In this document: in pieces, positions 26,486 through 35,637 of the stretch
Numbering within the stretch: the first letter of the stretch is position 1
Layout of the letters: the number at the start of each line of letters is the position of its first letter
Source: Saprospiraceae bacterium
GTDB lineage: Bacteria; Bacteroidota; Bacteroidia; Chitinophagales; Saprospiraceae
Assembly: GCA_028285085.1 (NCBI GenBank)
Contig: JANQQI010000092.1
Coordinates: 1-64,000 of the forward strand
DNA length: 64,000 nt
Direction of reading: 5' to 3'
Made by a program: the position numbers and the translations under genes
The notes under the pieces: generated by a model
Told to the model about the DNA's origin: nothing
The model's database searches: none
The model's input: the letters and a program-made list of their open reading frames with translations, nothing else

Positions 26486-28168
26486 CTAGTGGAAAATGTT
26501 GAGCTCTTCCATGAGAGACTGGCGCCAGCCATATTGTTTACGGAGTTGGTGGACCAGGGATCTAGCCAATTCGCCGGCTTCTAATTCGTACAGGTGACGG
26601 ATCACTTGGCGTATTTTCGAAGCTGCGGGGGGGCCTAGGTGCTGTTCTAAAAATTGCTGCAGGACATCTTGATAAAGTTGAGCAATGGCTTCGGGCTGTT
26701 CTTGATGCAGAGGCGTATCTAATTCCAGCATCAATTCCAGGGATGAGGCTTGCTTTAATAGTTGAATTAGTTCCTTATACATCTCTTCGCGGAGATAAAT
26801 TTGTCCGAGCAAGCGTTGACCGGCATAAGTGTTTTCCTGCTGGCGGAGTGTCTTCAGCAACGCTTTGCGCTGGCGCGACCATTTTCTACCAGAAATGGCT
26901 TTTAATTGGTCAAGATAGGTGAAACGCCTACTGGCTAAAAATCGCTTTTTGGCTAATTCAGTGGCTTGTTCGGCATCGCCCAATTGGATACAAATGGTCA
27001 ATAACTCATCCTCTAAAATGGGGCGAAAGGCGGAAGAAAGCGCCGACTGCGCCAAGCTACCTTCTACCAACCAACGTGCGGCCTGCCAGTGTTGATGTTG
27101 ACGCAGGTCGCGAATCAATGCGTCGAGCAAACGAGGGTTAGGAGGTAATTGGAGGAACACTTCTCGTAGACGTTCTTCTTCGCCAAATTCAATCAGGAGA
27201 TTAATTTGCCAGAGTTGCATCTCGACCTGTATGGAGGCATTGCTTTCATCGAGTTGCTCTTCTACAACATCTAGCAAGGCAATTTTGCGCTCTTGACTGT
27301 ACAGCATGGCCTGCAGTTGAGTACGAAAGTAGGGGAGTAGTCCTACTCGTTGGACCCGGGTTTCAAAAGCAAGATCAAGTAGCATTAGCCAAAGCTGATT
27401 TTCAAACTGAGGGGCTAATTCTCGCTGGCATAACTTTTCCAAAACTTGAAAGGCGGGCTCGTACACTTTTGGCAAAACCCGATCATCATCGAGCGCGCGT
27501 TCGAGTAGCGGCAGCACTTCAAATAAGGCATGTAAAGCGGACCAACATTCGGCAAAATCTTCTTGATCGAGTGCTGATTCCGCGTGATGCAAAGTATGTT
27601 CAATGATTTGCTGTACGCGTTTGAAGCCACCGGCGCGGAAATTACCCTTTGGATTCTTTTCTAGTCGAATGGCAGACTGGAGCAATTGAAAGTATTTGTC
27701 GAAGCTATCTGCCAGTTCAATGCGACCGGCAAAGCGTGCTTTTAGAGCCAGAGCAAATTGCCGGTCTAGCCGGGCAAACTCCCGGACAAAGGCTTTAAGT
27801 TCATCACCTTCGACTTGTTGTAATACATTCTGAATATTGAATTTCTGCGGCTTTCGCTCCGCGCGTTGTCGCCTTGCGGTCTGTCGTTCTTCGGCTTTTT
27901 TTCGCTTATCCGCTCGTAATCTCAGGAAGGTGGTAACGACGTGGGGGCAAATCTGATGAGCGGCAAATTCTTCACATTCGCAGGTGTAGGCCTGGATACG
28001 TTGCCCGTAGAGTTGGACTTCTACTTCAAGCGGAATATCATCGACGATGCGGGCGGAAAAAAGATTTTTATCCAGCAATTTAAGCTCAATAATACTCAGT
28101 CGTTCGGCGCGCTCCATCAGCTCATCCGGGATGTGTTGTTCCAATTCCGCCAAACGAATTTTACGCAT
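26486..28168 (-). CDS. SWIM zinc-finger protein
   Basis: 560 residues. The SWIM motif is at 62-77: C63, C65, C74, H76 (YTCECEEFAAHQICPHV), a zinc site used for nucleic-acid or protein binding in helicase-associated proteins. After a short basic stretch (about 88-112), the rest is almost entirely helical and repeat-like, rich in Leu, Glu and Gln, resembling a TPR/HEAT-like solenoid. No helicase domain is attached and no SNF2 gene is beside it. Function unknown; cytoplasmic. Confidence 0.82.
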   Translation of the reverse strand: MRKIRLAELEQHIPDELMERAERLSIIELKLLDKNLFSARIVDDIPLEVEVQLYGQRIQAYTCECEEFAAHQICPHVVTTFLRLRADKRKKAEERQTARRQRAERKPQKFNIQNVLQQVEGDELKAFVREFARLDRQFALALKARFAGRIELADSFDKYFQLLQSAIRLEKNPKGNFRAGGFKRVQQIIEHTLHHAESALDQEDFAECWSALHALFEVLPLLERALDDDRVLPKVYEPAFQVLEKLCQRELAPQFENQLWLMLLDLAFETRVQRVGLLPYFRTQLQAMLYSQERKIALLDVVEEQLDESNASIQVEMQLWQINLLIEFGEEERLREVFLQLPPNPRLLDALIRDLRQHQHWQAARWLVEGSLAQSALSSAFRPILEDELLTICIQLGDAEQATELAKKRFLASRRFTYLDQLKAISGRKWSRQRKALLKTLRQQENTYAGQRLLGQIYLREEMYKELIQLLKQASSLELMLELDTPLHQEQPEAIAQLYQDVLQQFLEQHLGPPAASKIRQVIRHLYELEAGELARSLVHQLRKQYGWRQSLMEELNIFH

Positions 28169-28388
28169 ATCTACGCATTAGCTGGTCGTCGATTTAAACC
28201 AAATAGTAAAAATACTAAAGTATCTTGTAAAAATGCCTCGTATGATCGTCGATTTCGTGAATTGAATGAAGTGAAGTTACACCTACAGAATCATTCAACT
28301 TCTTCTAGCTCGCACTGCGTGAAAGGTCGTTACTATAAAAACGAGTTGTGGGGCGCATAGTTTAGTGGGAAAGCTTTAAATTGCAGAG

Positions 28389-28886
28389 ATGAAGACGTTA
28401 TTCCTGATCCGACACGCGAAATCCAGCTGGTCCGACCCACAATTGGCCGATTATCACCGGCCGTTGAATCCTCGCGGAGAAAGAGATGCCCCTTTTATGG
28501 CGCGTTTGCTGCATGCTAAAGCTGGACGCGTCGATTTGATTGTTTCCAGTCCGGCCAAGCGTGCCATCACTACGGCGCGTTACTTTGCTCGCACGATGGG
28601 GATTGCTGATGAAGCGATTCAACAGTATGAGAAAATCTATGAAGCCTATCCAGAGGAAGTACTGGAAGTTATTGGAGGATTAGATGATGCGGTACAATCA
28701 GTTCTGGTTTTCGGCCATAACCCGGCCTTCACTAGTTTGGCAAATCGTTTTGGTGGAGAGTACATTCCCAATGTGCCTACCTGCGGAATTGTGAAAATCG
28801 AGGCAACTGTAGACCAATGGCGTGCGTTTAATTCTGAAAGTGCGCAACGCACTGCTTTTTATTATCCAAAACAATATTTTTCGTGA
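28389..28886 (+). CDS. sixA: SixA-type phosphohistidine phosphatase
   Basis: 165 residues of the histidine phosphatase (phosphoglycerate mutase-like) superfamily. The catalytic RHAKSSW (R8, H9) is at the N-terminus, followed by PLNPRGERDAP, a second arginine in SSPAKRAITTA and the second histidine in VFGHNPAFTSLA. SixA dephosphorylates histidine on phosphotransfer proteins in E. coli; the target here is unknown. Its stop overlaps the next start by four bases (GTGA). Confidence 0.9.
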   Translation: MKTLFLIRHAKSSWSDPQLADYHRPLNPRGERDAPFMARLLHAKAGRVDLIVSSPAKRAITTARYFARTMGIADEAIQQYEKIYEAYPEEVLEVIGGLDDAVQSVLVFGHNPAFTSLANRFGGEYIPNVPTCGIVKIEATVDQWRAFNSESAQRTAFYYPKQYFS

Positions 28887-29215
28887 AGCTATACCGAATC
28901 GGTGTTTTTTGCTTGCTAGCTATTTGGAGTTTGAGTACTTGTAATCGAGAAAATCCACTGAGTGTACCCCCACAAAAGATGATCGAAGTGCTAGTGGACG
29001 TGCACGTAGCGGAAGCGGCACTTCAGAATTTATCGAGTGATACGAAGGATAGTCTGATGGTCGTGTATTATGATCAGATTTATGATATCCATGGGATTAC
29101 TGCCACGCAATTTGAGCAAGATATGACTTACATCAAGCGCCATCCGAAGACGATGGAAAAGATTTATGAAAAGGTATTAGAACAGTTGAATAAACTAGAA
29201 GCCGAGACCCAGTAA
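28883..29215 (+). CDS. DUF4296 lipoprotein
   Basis: 110 residues, starting at GTG (28883) which overlaps the sixA TGA. A lipobox-like LSTC puts the modified cysteine at about 20. The body MIEVLVDVHVAEAAL...YDQIYDIHGITATQFEQDMTYIKRHPKTMEKIYEKV (quoted in two parts) is the DUF4296 pattern known almost only from Bacteroidota. Probably attached to the inner or outer membrane on the periplasmic side. Function unknown; coupled to sixA. Confidence 0.85.
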   Translation: MKLYRIGVFCLLAIWSLSTCNRENPLSVPPQKMIEVLVDVHVAEAALQNLSSDTKDSLMVVYYDQIYDIHGITATQFEQDMTYIKRHPKTMEKIYEKVLEQLNKLEAETQ

Positions 29216-29232
29216 GTAAAGTCAAAAAAACA

Positions 29233-29263
29233 AGTAAAGCCTCCAGGGAGCGAAGGCTTTACT
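29233..29263. terminator. Perfect hairpin after the DUF4296 gene
   Basis: AGTAAAGCCT pairs perfectly with AGGCTTTACT around an 11-base loop, 17 bases past the stop. An A-run precedes it (a T-run only for the minus strand), so efficiency on plus is uncertain. The rest of 29264-29540 holds nothing recognised. Confidence 0.6.
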
Positions 29264-29540
29264 CAGACTTATGAGAGAATAATTAAAAGGCTCCTCAAAT
29301 ATAAAAAGTATAAATCGGTGGATTTAGGCAAAGTGACGAACGTAGTAGCTAGTGTAACAAAGCCCTGCTCTTTTTGATTTAACGCACTTGATGAATCCCT
29401 ATTTTGATACCATTTTAACCCAATTTTCGTGCATTAAGGCTAATTTGATATTAAATTGCAGTCTAATATCAGCTTTCGAACATCATTTTAAGGTTAATAA
29501 ACTTAACAATAAATTAATTTTCTGAAAGCCATCAAGTTTC

Positions 29541-29548
29541 TACTTTTG
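29541..29548 (+). promoter_or_regulatory. Candidate -7 element of the two-component operon
   Basis: TACTTTTG matches TAnnTTTG exactly, 13 bases before the response regulator ATG, implying a very short leader. No clear TTG upstream. Confidence 0.35.
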
Positions 29549-29561
29549 TGAAAACGATCTC

Positions 29562-30257
29562 ATGCAAATGGAGCATAGTAATACCAAGATTTTGATTGTT
29601 GATGATGAGCTGGATATCTTAGAAATTATTTCCTACAATCTTCAAAAGGAAGGATTTCAGGTGTCGACAGCGCAAAATGGAAAAGAAGCCATTGAACTCG
29701 CCGAAGGTAGTCCCCCTGACCTCATCCTGCTCGATATCATGATGCCCGAAATTGACGGCGTAGAACTGTGTCGGCAGCTCCGAAACGATCAACAATTCGA
29801 TCAAACAATTATTGCTTTTCTAACGGCCCGTAACGAAGACTACACACAAATTGCAGCTTTGGACGTCGGTGGTGATGATTTCATCAATAAGCCGATTCGC
29901 CCTCGCGTATTGATTAGTCGGGTTAAAGCACTGCTGCGCCGCAACGAGCGCCGCGCGGGTGATCAAGCGGACGATGTATTAAAGATCACTGATCTGGAAA
30001 TCGATCGCGAAAAAGTAACGGTACGCCGTGGAGAGGAGCAAATTGATCTGGCAAAGAAAGAGTTCGAATTACTTTATCTGCTAGCTTCAAAACCGGGCAA
30101 GGTCTTCACCCGTGAAGAAATATTCAACCGAATTTGGGGTTCCGATGTTATTGTAGGTAACCGAACTATCGATGTGCATATCCGAAAGCTGCGCGAAAAG
30201 CTCGGTGATAAATACATCAAAACCGTTAAAGGAATCGGTTATAAATTTGATTTTTAA
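29562..30257 (+). CDS. OmpR/PhoB-type response regulator
   Basis: 231 residues. The receiver domain occupies about 8-125: acidic pair D14/D15, phosphoacceptor D58 (LILLDIMMPEIDG), T85 and K107 (INKPIRP). The winged-helix DNA-binding domain is at about 138-230, with VTRREE-like strands, FELLYLLASKPGKVFTREEI and RTIDVHIRKLREKLGD. The stop overlaps the kinase start (TAATG), so the pair is coupled. A second ATG two codons in (29568) is an equally possible start. The signal and regulon are unknown; resemblance is closest to PhoB/PhoP-type regulators. Confidence 0.93.
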   Translation: MQMEHSNTKILIVDDELDILEIISYNLQKEGFQVSTAQNGKEAIELAEGSPPDLILLDIMMPEIDGVELCRQLRNDQQFDQTIIAFLTARNEDYTQIAALDVGGDDFINKPIRPRVLISRVKALLRRNERRAGDQADDVLKITDLEIDREKVTVRRGEEQIDLAKKEFELLYLLASKPGKVFTREEIFNRIWGSDVIVGNRTIDVHIRKLREKLGDKYIKTVKGIGYKFDF

Positions 30258-31309
30258 TGGTCAAAAACGTTACGCCAAATCAGATTGCGAACTACTCGTC
30301 GCTCCTGATTAGCTTGATTGTTCTGGCATTTGGTTATGTAGGCATCTTGCTGGATGTAACCGCCGGTTCTTGGTATGGCCCCATCATACTAAGCATATTG
30401 ACCTATATCAGTGCTTATCTGATCATCATCAATGCCCTCAAACGCTACATCTATCGCAAGATTAAGCTCATTTATAAAAGCATCCACCGATCAAAGCGAT
30501 CTACTCAGGACTTGCAAAGTCAGGTCGATGATATGAATAAAGACTTAATCGGAGAAGTAGAACAGGAAGTAGCAGAATGGGCTGATTCGCAACAGAAGGA
30601 AATTGAATCGCTGAAATCACTCGAAACCTATCGGCGTAATTTCCTGGGGAATATCTCCCACGAACTGAAAACACCGATCTTTACGATTCAAGGATATATC
30701 CACACCTTGCTCGATGGTGGATTGTACGATGATAATATCAATTCCAATTATCTGCGCCGGGCCGCCAACAATGTCGAGCGCTTGCACACTATTGTGGAGG
30801 ATTTAGAAGCTATTTCTCGCTTGGAATCCGGCGAATTAGTACTCGACATTCGGACTTTTGATATTCGTAAGCTAGCGGATGAGGTCTTAGAAGAGCTGGA
30901 ATTTATGGCTGCAGACAGCCAAATTAAACTCTTGCTTAAAGAAGGTGCGGCGGATGGATTTATGGTCAAAGCCGATCGTGAAAATATTCGCCAAGTGCTG
31001 GTCAACTTATTGGCTAACTCCATAAAATACGGCAAAGAAGACGGACACACCAAAGTGGGGTTCTATGATATGGAAAACTATATTTTGGTAGAAGTGGCCG
31101 ATAATGGAGTCGGAATTGCCGAAACCCACCTTAATCACGTCTTTGATCGTTTTTATCGGGTAGATAAAAGCCGCTCGCGTAATCGAGGTGGTTCAGGACT
31201 AGGTCTATCCATTGTCAAACACATCATCGAAGCCCACAAGCAAACGATCAATGTGCGTTCCTCCCAAGGGTTGGGCTCAACCTTTGGATTTACCCTCGAA
31301 AAAGCTTAG
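30257..31309 (+). CDS. Sensor histidine kinase
   Basis: 350 residues. Two membrane segments at about 13-33 and 42-61 leave a loop of under 10 residues, so there is no periplasmic sensor domain and the stimulus is probably sensed in or near the membrane. A coiled-coil linker (about 75-125) leads to the HisKA helix with H135 (GNISHELKTP). The ATPase domain has NSIKYG (N box), VADNGVGI (G1), FDRFYRVDKSRSR (F box) and GGSGLGLSIVKH (G2). It partners the adjacent response regulator. Confidence 0.93.
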   Translation: MVKNVTPNQIANYSSLLISLIVLAFGYVGILLDVTAGSWYGPIILSILTYISAYLIIINALKRYIYRKIKLIYKSIHRSKRSTQDLQSQVDDMNKDLIGEVEQEVAEWADSQQKEIESLKSLETYRRNFLGNISHELKTPIFTIQGYIHTLLDGGLYDDNINSNYLRRAANNVERLHTIVEDLEAISRLESGELVLDIRTFDIRKLADEVLEELEFMAADSQIKLLLKEGAADGFMVKADRENIRQVLVNLLANSIKYGKEDGHTKVGFYDMENYILVEVADNGVGIAETHLNHVFDRFYRVDKSRSRNRGGSGLGLSIVKHIIEAHKQTINVRSSQGLGSTFGFTLEKA

Positions 31310-31321
31310 AAAATTGATCTT

Positions 31322-31529
31322 AGAGCTTGTTTGAGAATTATTAATTGATCTGCAAACGTCATATTTAATATCCACTAGCGGTTCTCTCCGTCAAATGTCC
31401 AGTGGACATTTGGTTTCAAAGAAACTTCACTGCGTTCACATAGCCTCTGGCTATGCTCCTTAAAAGGAGTCTCGTTTAAACAAAAAAATATCAGTTTTCG
31501 ACCTAAAGAACAAATCCCAAACAAGCTCT
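31322..31529. mobile_element. MITE-like intergenic element, copy 2
   Basis: 208 bases with perfect 12-base terminal inverted repeats: AGAGCTTGTTTG at 31322-31333 and CAAACAAGCTCT at 31518-31529. The interior shares long blocks with 6861-7112 and contains its own small palindromes (GTCCAGTGGAC; CATAGCC..GGCTATG). It sits between convergent genes, 12 bases after the kinase stop and 3 bases before the M23 stop. No coding capacity. Could also act as a bidirectional terminator. Confidence 0.7.
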
Positions 31530-31532
31530 TAA

Positions 31533-32906
31533 TTAAGGATCACTGCGCTCACCTTCGGTCGTTTCAGGCTGCTGCTGTACAGTAGCTTCTTCTTCGATAA
31601 CCGCACGCTCTACGATTTTGTATTCAATGCTATCTAAACGGACTTTCAAAGAATCCCGAATCAGATTGAAGTGTGGAATATCTTCTTCCGGCATGGGTTC
31701 TGGTGGAGGAAGATTTTCACGCAAGTGATTCACCTGTTTGCCATTTTTCCAGAAGCGGAAGCAAACGTGTGGTCCGGTCGCCAAGCCCGTTGAGCCAACA
31801 TAACCAATGGTCTGGCCTTGTTTGACATGTACGCCGGGCTTAATACCATCGGCAAAACCATTCATATGTAGGTATTGCGTTTGATAGACATCATCGTGGC
31901 GAATTTTGACATAGTTGCCATTACCACGTGTGTAGCTGGCTTTAGTGATAACGCCATCGGCCACTGCGTAAATTGGCGTACCGCGTGGCGCGGCGTAATC
32001 GGTGCCATAATGTGGGCGCGTGCGTCGCAACACAGGATGGAAGCGTCGCAAATTATAACGACTGGAAATACGCGAATATTTAACGGGAGATTTAAGGAAT
32101 GCTTTTTTCATCGGACGGGCTTCCAAATCGTAGAAGCCATTGTAGCGATCGTTTTCGTAGTAAAAGGCGTAGTACTCGTTATCAAAGTTTTTGAAATAGG
32201 CACCACGAATTTCGCCTACACCTACCGGCTCGCCATCAATGAAGTGTTGCTCGTAAATGAGTTTAAATTGATCGTTTTTTTGAATATGGTGAAAATCAAT
32301 AGACCAGGCTAGCGCATCTTCCATCTTCGACGTCAGCTCGTAGCTCAATCCATTATCTACCATGGTATTCCAAAGTGAACTTTCGATGACACCAGAAGCA
32401 GTGGAAACGCGACTTTCAATGGGCTTTTCTACTTTTTTAACCGTCAAGTTTTTCAGATCAAATACGACATACCCATAGACACTAGGTTCGTAGATGAAGT
32501 AATCTGCGCAGTTGGTCGTATCCGCATTGAGTATTACGTAGGGCTTACCACTGCGTAGATTACGCACATCAAATACAGGTTTTGCGTTTTGTACCAACTG
32601 ATCGATTTGTTGGTAAGGCATCTTATGTTCCTGAAGGATTTCAGAAAGGAATTGATTGGCTTCAATCGTATGTTCTGAAACTTGGAAGGTATCCATCATC
32701 AGGCCGTAGCGAATAGTTGGGGCCTGATAGTCGAAATAACCTAGAGAAATATTTTTGGGTAATGCTGCGGCAGTTTGTTGCACATTGGCACTGGCGAAAA
32801 ACATTAACGCACTGAATACCAATGCGATGGATGCCACAAGTGCGACTCTCTTTTTGTTGAGCTTTTTCTTCTGCTTCGCGGCGGGGGGCTTGCCTATTGT
32901 GTCCAC
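31533..32906 (-). CDS. M23-family metallopeptidase with altered zinc site
   Basis: 457 residues. An N-terminal membrane segment at about 22-40 follows a lysine-rich start. The middle (about 60-285) is a regulatory region resembling LysM-less M23 proteins, with FKLIYEQ and EIRGAYF segments. The LytM domain (about 290-400) has H299 and D303 (PHYGTDYAAP), H347 (QYLHMNG) and H380-V-C382 (TGPHVCFRFW). The last is normally HxH; the second histidine, a zinc ligand, is here cysteine. Cysteine can bind zinc, so activity is possible but not assured. Likely acts on peptidoglycan in the periplasm or activates an amidase. Confidence 0.9.
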   Translation of the reverse strand: MDTIGKPPAAKQKKKLNKKRVALVASIALVFSALMFFASANVQQTAAALPKNISLGYFDYQAPTIRYGLMMDTFQVSEHTIEANQFLSEILQEHKMPYQQIDQLVQNAKPVFDVRNLRSGKPYVILNADTTNCADYFIYEPSVYGYVVFDLKNLTVKKVEKPIESRVSTASGVIESSLWNTMVDNGLSYELTSKMEDALAWSIDFHHIQKNDQFKLIYEQHFIDGEPVGVGEIRGAYFKNFDNEYYAFYYENDRYNGFYDLEARPMKKAFLKSPVKYSRISSRYNLRRFHPVLRRTRPHYGTDYAAPRGTPIYAVADGVITKASYTRGNGNYVKIRHDDVYQTQYLHMNGFADGIKPGVHVKQGQTIGYVGSTGLATGPHVCFRFWKNGKQVNHLRENLPPPEPMPEEDIPHFNLIRDSLKVRLDSIEYKIVERAVIEEEATVQQQPETTEGERSDP

Positions 32907-32969
32907 TGTTCTTTAAGGTTTATCAGAGATAGTTTACGGTAATTGCTGTTTTTGCTTTACAAAGACAGA

Positions 32970-32977
32970 CAAATATA
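32970..32977 (-). promoter_or_regulatory. Candidate -7 element of the M23 gene
   Basis: TATATTTG on minus matches TAnnTTTG exactly, 64 bases before the ATG. No TTG at the expected upstream spacing. Confidence 0.35.
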
Positions 32978-33076
32978 TTCTTTTAGGCATATTATCGGGT
33001 ATTTCAACCCAACTTTAAGACTTGTTAAAATTATTGGGATTGAAAATGAGAGGCTTAAGTACGATCTGAGTTAATT

Positions 33077-35011
33077 CTAATTGCGACGTAGAATAACATC
33101 TACCCGTCGAAATTGCGTATCGTCTGCATCTTTGCTCTTTACCGAACCTCGGCCTTCCTTACGAACGACATTTTCAATATTAATGCCTTCATTTTTTAGA
33201 TAATCAACAATTACACCAGCTCGTTTCTCGGATAGGATTTTATTATAATCTACATCTCCTTTACTATCCGCATAACCAACGACCTCAACCTTCCAATCCG
33301 TCTCTTTTTTCAAAAAGTCAGTCAATTTATCTAACTCACGAACGGCATTTTGATTGAGTTGGTAGGAGTCGAAATCAAAAAAGAATTGAATGCGCTTTTC
33401 TTTAATTTCGACGGGTTTAGTAGTAAATTGAGGCTTAGCCACAGGCATCAAAAGCAATTCTTTTTGTACTGGAGCAGCATTGTCCTGTGCCGGTAAAAAT
33501 TCTGCTTCGATTAAATATTGATACCCTTTTTGGTTGATTTGAAATGAATAACCACGGTCACCGGGCAAGCATACGAAAAACCAACCGTCATCATCACTTT
33601 TCACTTGCCATTTTTCCGCTTCGCGGCCAATAGAAATCGTAGTGGATACCCCTTCGCCAGTATCTCCATTTTTCACAAATCCTTCTAAATGGACCATGGG
33701 GTCCGGCCGCAAGTTTGTCGGGAGGGCAATCCGATAGATATCTAATCCGCCCGCACCTCCTGGCCGGGCCGAAGCAAAGTAGGCCGTTTGGCCATCGCCT
33801 TGTACGTAAAAACCAAGTTCTTTGGCTGGCGAATTGATGGGATAGCCCAAATTTTGAGGAAGGGACCAAACGCCGCCTTGTCGGCGCGCTAAGAATAAAT
33901 CTCCGTCACCTTGCCCAGGATGTCCGTTACTTGAAAAATACAAGGTTTGGCCATCGCTGGAGATGAATGGGGCTTCTTCATCCCCCGGGCTATTAATGTA
34001 AGGGCCGAGGTTTTCGGGATATCCCCATTCCCCATCAGCCTGTAGGCGACTCATCCAAATATCAGCACCGCCTTGGCCACCGTCACGCGAGCTACTAAAA
34101 AACATGAGTTGTCCATCACAGGTAATGCTTGGCTGTGAGTCCCAATCGCTGGAATTCAATTGGCCATCGACACGCTGTACCTCAGATACTTTGCCTTTAT
34201 TCATGACTGCTTTGTAAATATCACAGCCCCCTTCGGTATCACTTCGCATACAGCCAGCAAAGTAGAAAGCGCGACCGTGCGTTTCAAATTTAGCCATGCC
34301 TTCATTCTGCCCCGTATTGATGGCAGAACCAAAGGATCGGCTTTTACTCCATTTATCATTTTTCCATTCACTGGTCATGATGTCTTCATCTCCAGCTTGT
34401 TTTTGACGCGTAAAAACGAGCTGGCTACCATCCGATGTGATCGTTGGTAAATATTCATCGTGCTTGGTATTGATATTTTTTTCCAAGAGGAAAGGTCTGG
34501 CGTGTTGCCAACTGGTATCGAGTCGGCTAATGTATTCACAATTCAATAGGCGTTCGGCCAAACGTTCATCGTAGGTTAGTTCCAGGCCGGATTCTTTTTT
34601 CTTATTGGCGTAATTAGTCCCTTTTCCGTCCTGATATTTTTGATAGTAGTAATCGGCTTTTTCAACCTCTCCAAGCTTAAACCAGGCCTCTCCACATTCG
34701 AAAAATGCGGCCCGTGAGAGCTTATTATCCAGATCGAAAGAATTTTCGAAGGCTTCGGTTGCCGCTTCGTATTCGTGGAGCTCGGATAAGACGCGCCCCA
34801 GCTCTAAGTGAGCGACTGCAAAATCTTCTTTGATTTTGATAGTATGTCGCAGCTGTTTTTTAGCCGTTTTATATCGACCATTATTAATGAATTCCTGTGC
34901 GTGGCGTAGCGATTCTTTGGCATCGTTGGTCTCTGAAAAGGTATTCATAGTCTGTGCAAAACCTGTAAAATAGGCTACTCCCACTAAGATCAGGCAGAAT
35001 GTGTGTCGCAT
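33077..35011 (-). CDS. PorE-like OmpA-family protein (TPR, PD40, OmpA)
   Basis: 644 residues. Signal peptide to about 20 (FTGFAQ), TPR repeats at about 30-135, a PD40/WD40-like propeller at about 165-440 with repeated strands such as LVFTRQKQAG, LMFFSSSRDGGQGGADIW and LYFSSNGHPGQGDGDL. Then a carboxypeptidase-regulatory-like domain (about 450-520) and an OmpA peptidoglycan-binding domain from about 535 (FFFDFDSYQLNQNAVREL). This domain order is that of PorE, which tethers the type IX secretion machine to peptidoglycan in Porphyromonas. Several paralogues share it, so PorE identity is inference. Last of a minus-strand run with the TPMT-like and DUF4230 genes. Confidence 0.85.
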   Translation of the reverse strand: MRHTFCLILVGVAYFTGFAQTMNTFSETNDAKESLRHAQEFINNGRYKTAKKQLRHTIKIKEDFAVAHLELGRVLSELHEYEAATEAFENSFDLDNKLSRAAFFECGEAWFKLGEVEKADYYYQKYQDGKGTNYANKKKESGLELTYDERLAERLLNCEYISRLDTSWQHARPFLLEKNINTKHDEYLPTITSDGSQLVFTRQKQAGDEDIMTSEWKNDKWSKSRSFGSAINTGQNEGMAKFETHGRAFYFAGCMRSDTEGGCDIYKAVMNKGKVSEVQRVDGQLNSSDWDSQPSITCDGQLMFFSSSRDGGQGGADIWMSRLQADGEWGYPENLGPYINSPGDEEAPFISSDGQTLYFSSNGHPGQGDGDLFLARRQGGVWSLPQNLGYPINSPAKELGFYVQGDGQTAYFASARPGGAGGLDIYRIALPTNLRPDPMVHLEGFVKNGDTGEGVSTTISIGREAEKWQVKSDDDGWFFVCLPGDRGYSFQINQKGYQYLIEAEFLPAQDNAAPVQKELLLMPVAKPQFTTKPVEIKEKRIQFFFDFDSYQLNQNAVRELDKLTDFLKKETDWKVEVVGYADSKGDVDYNKILSEKRAGVIVDYLKNEGINIENVVRKEGRGSVKSKDADDTQFRRVDVILRRN

Positions 35012-35040
35012 GATTCAATCGATTTATTCAGGGGGAGTTA

Positions 35041-35637
35041 CTAGCGTTTACGGAATTTGCAGATCAATTCGTTGCCCGCGCGTGGCGGAATGGAATTGGA
35101 GCAAGGTTCCAGGATGTCAATATGAAAAACAGGAGAAAAAAGGCTGCGGTATTCGTCCGCTGTGCCACCGAAGGGGGGACCTTCAAAAGGGAAGGGGTGG
35201 GCAAAGAGAACACCTTGAATACACCCTTCATTATGCAATAATGCTGCCGTTTTTTTGACGTATTGGGGGCATAGCTGCGGAGGGAGGGCACAGAAAAAGG
35301 TTTGCTCGATGATGTGATCAAACTTCTGCTCTAGTAAAAAGAAATCGCTACAGATCAAATGATGCTTCGGAAAATCTGGATGAGCCTCTGCAAAAGATGC
35401 AATTGCCGCTTCGGCCCAATCGCACACCCACACATTGTTAAATCCATGCTCGTGTAGGTAAATGGCTTCGTGCGCATTTCCCGCTCCGGGAATAAGAATG
35501 GCAGCATCGCGTTGCGTAATGGTCTGGAAGATAGAGACTAAGGGTGGAGTAGGACCGCCGGTATCCCAAGGGGTGTTACCTTGTAAATAGCGATTATTCC
35601 AGTATTTAGCGTCCAGGGAATCATTTGGGGATGTCAT
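35041..35637 (-). CDS. TPMT-like SAM-dependent methyltransferase
   Basis: 198 residues. The thiopurine methyltransferase-like fold is seen in YWNNRYLQGNTPWDTGGPTP at the start, SAM motif ILIPGAGNAHEAIYLHEHG at about 41-59 and VCDWAEAAIASF. Members methylate sulfur, halide or other small substrates, often for detoxification; the substrate cannot be told. The start overlaps the end of the DUF4230 gene by 17 bases, indicating one transcript. Confidence 0.88.
   Translation of the reverse strand: MTSPNDSLDAKYWNNRYLQGNTPWDTGGPTPPLVSIFQTITQRDAAILIPGAGNAHEAIYLHEHGFNNVWVCDWAEAAIASFAEAHPDFPKHHLICSDFFLLEQKFDHIIEQTFFCALPPQLCPQYVKKTAALLHNEGCIQGVLFAHPFPFEGPPFGGTADEYRSLFSPVFHIDILEPCSNSIPPRAGNELICKFRKR

Noticed and set aside
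26446-26532. Longer N-terminus for rlmH
   Set aside because: Overlaps the SWIM gene and is not part of the RlmH family; ATG at 26445 gives the family length.
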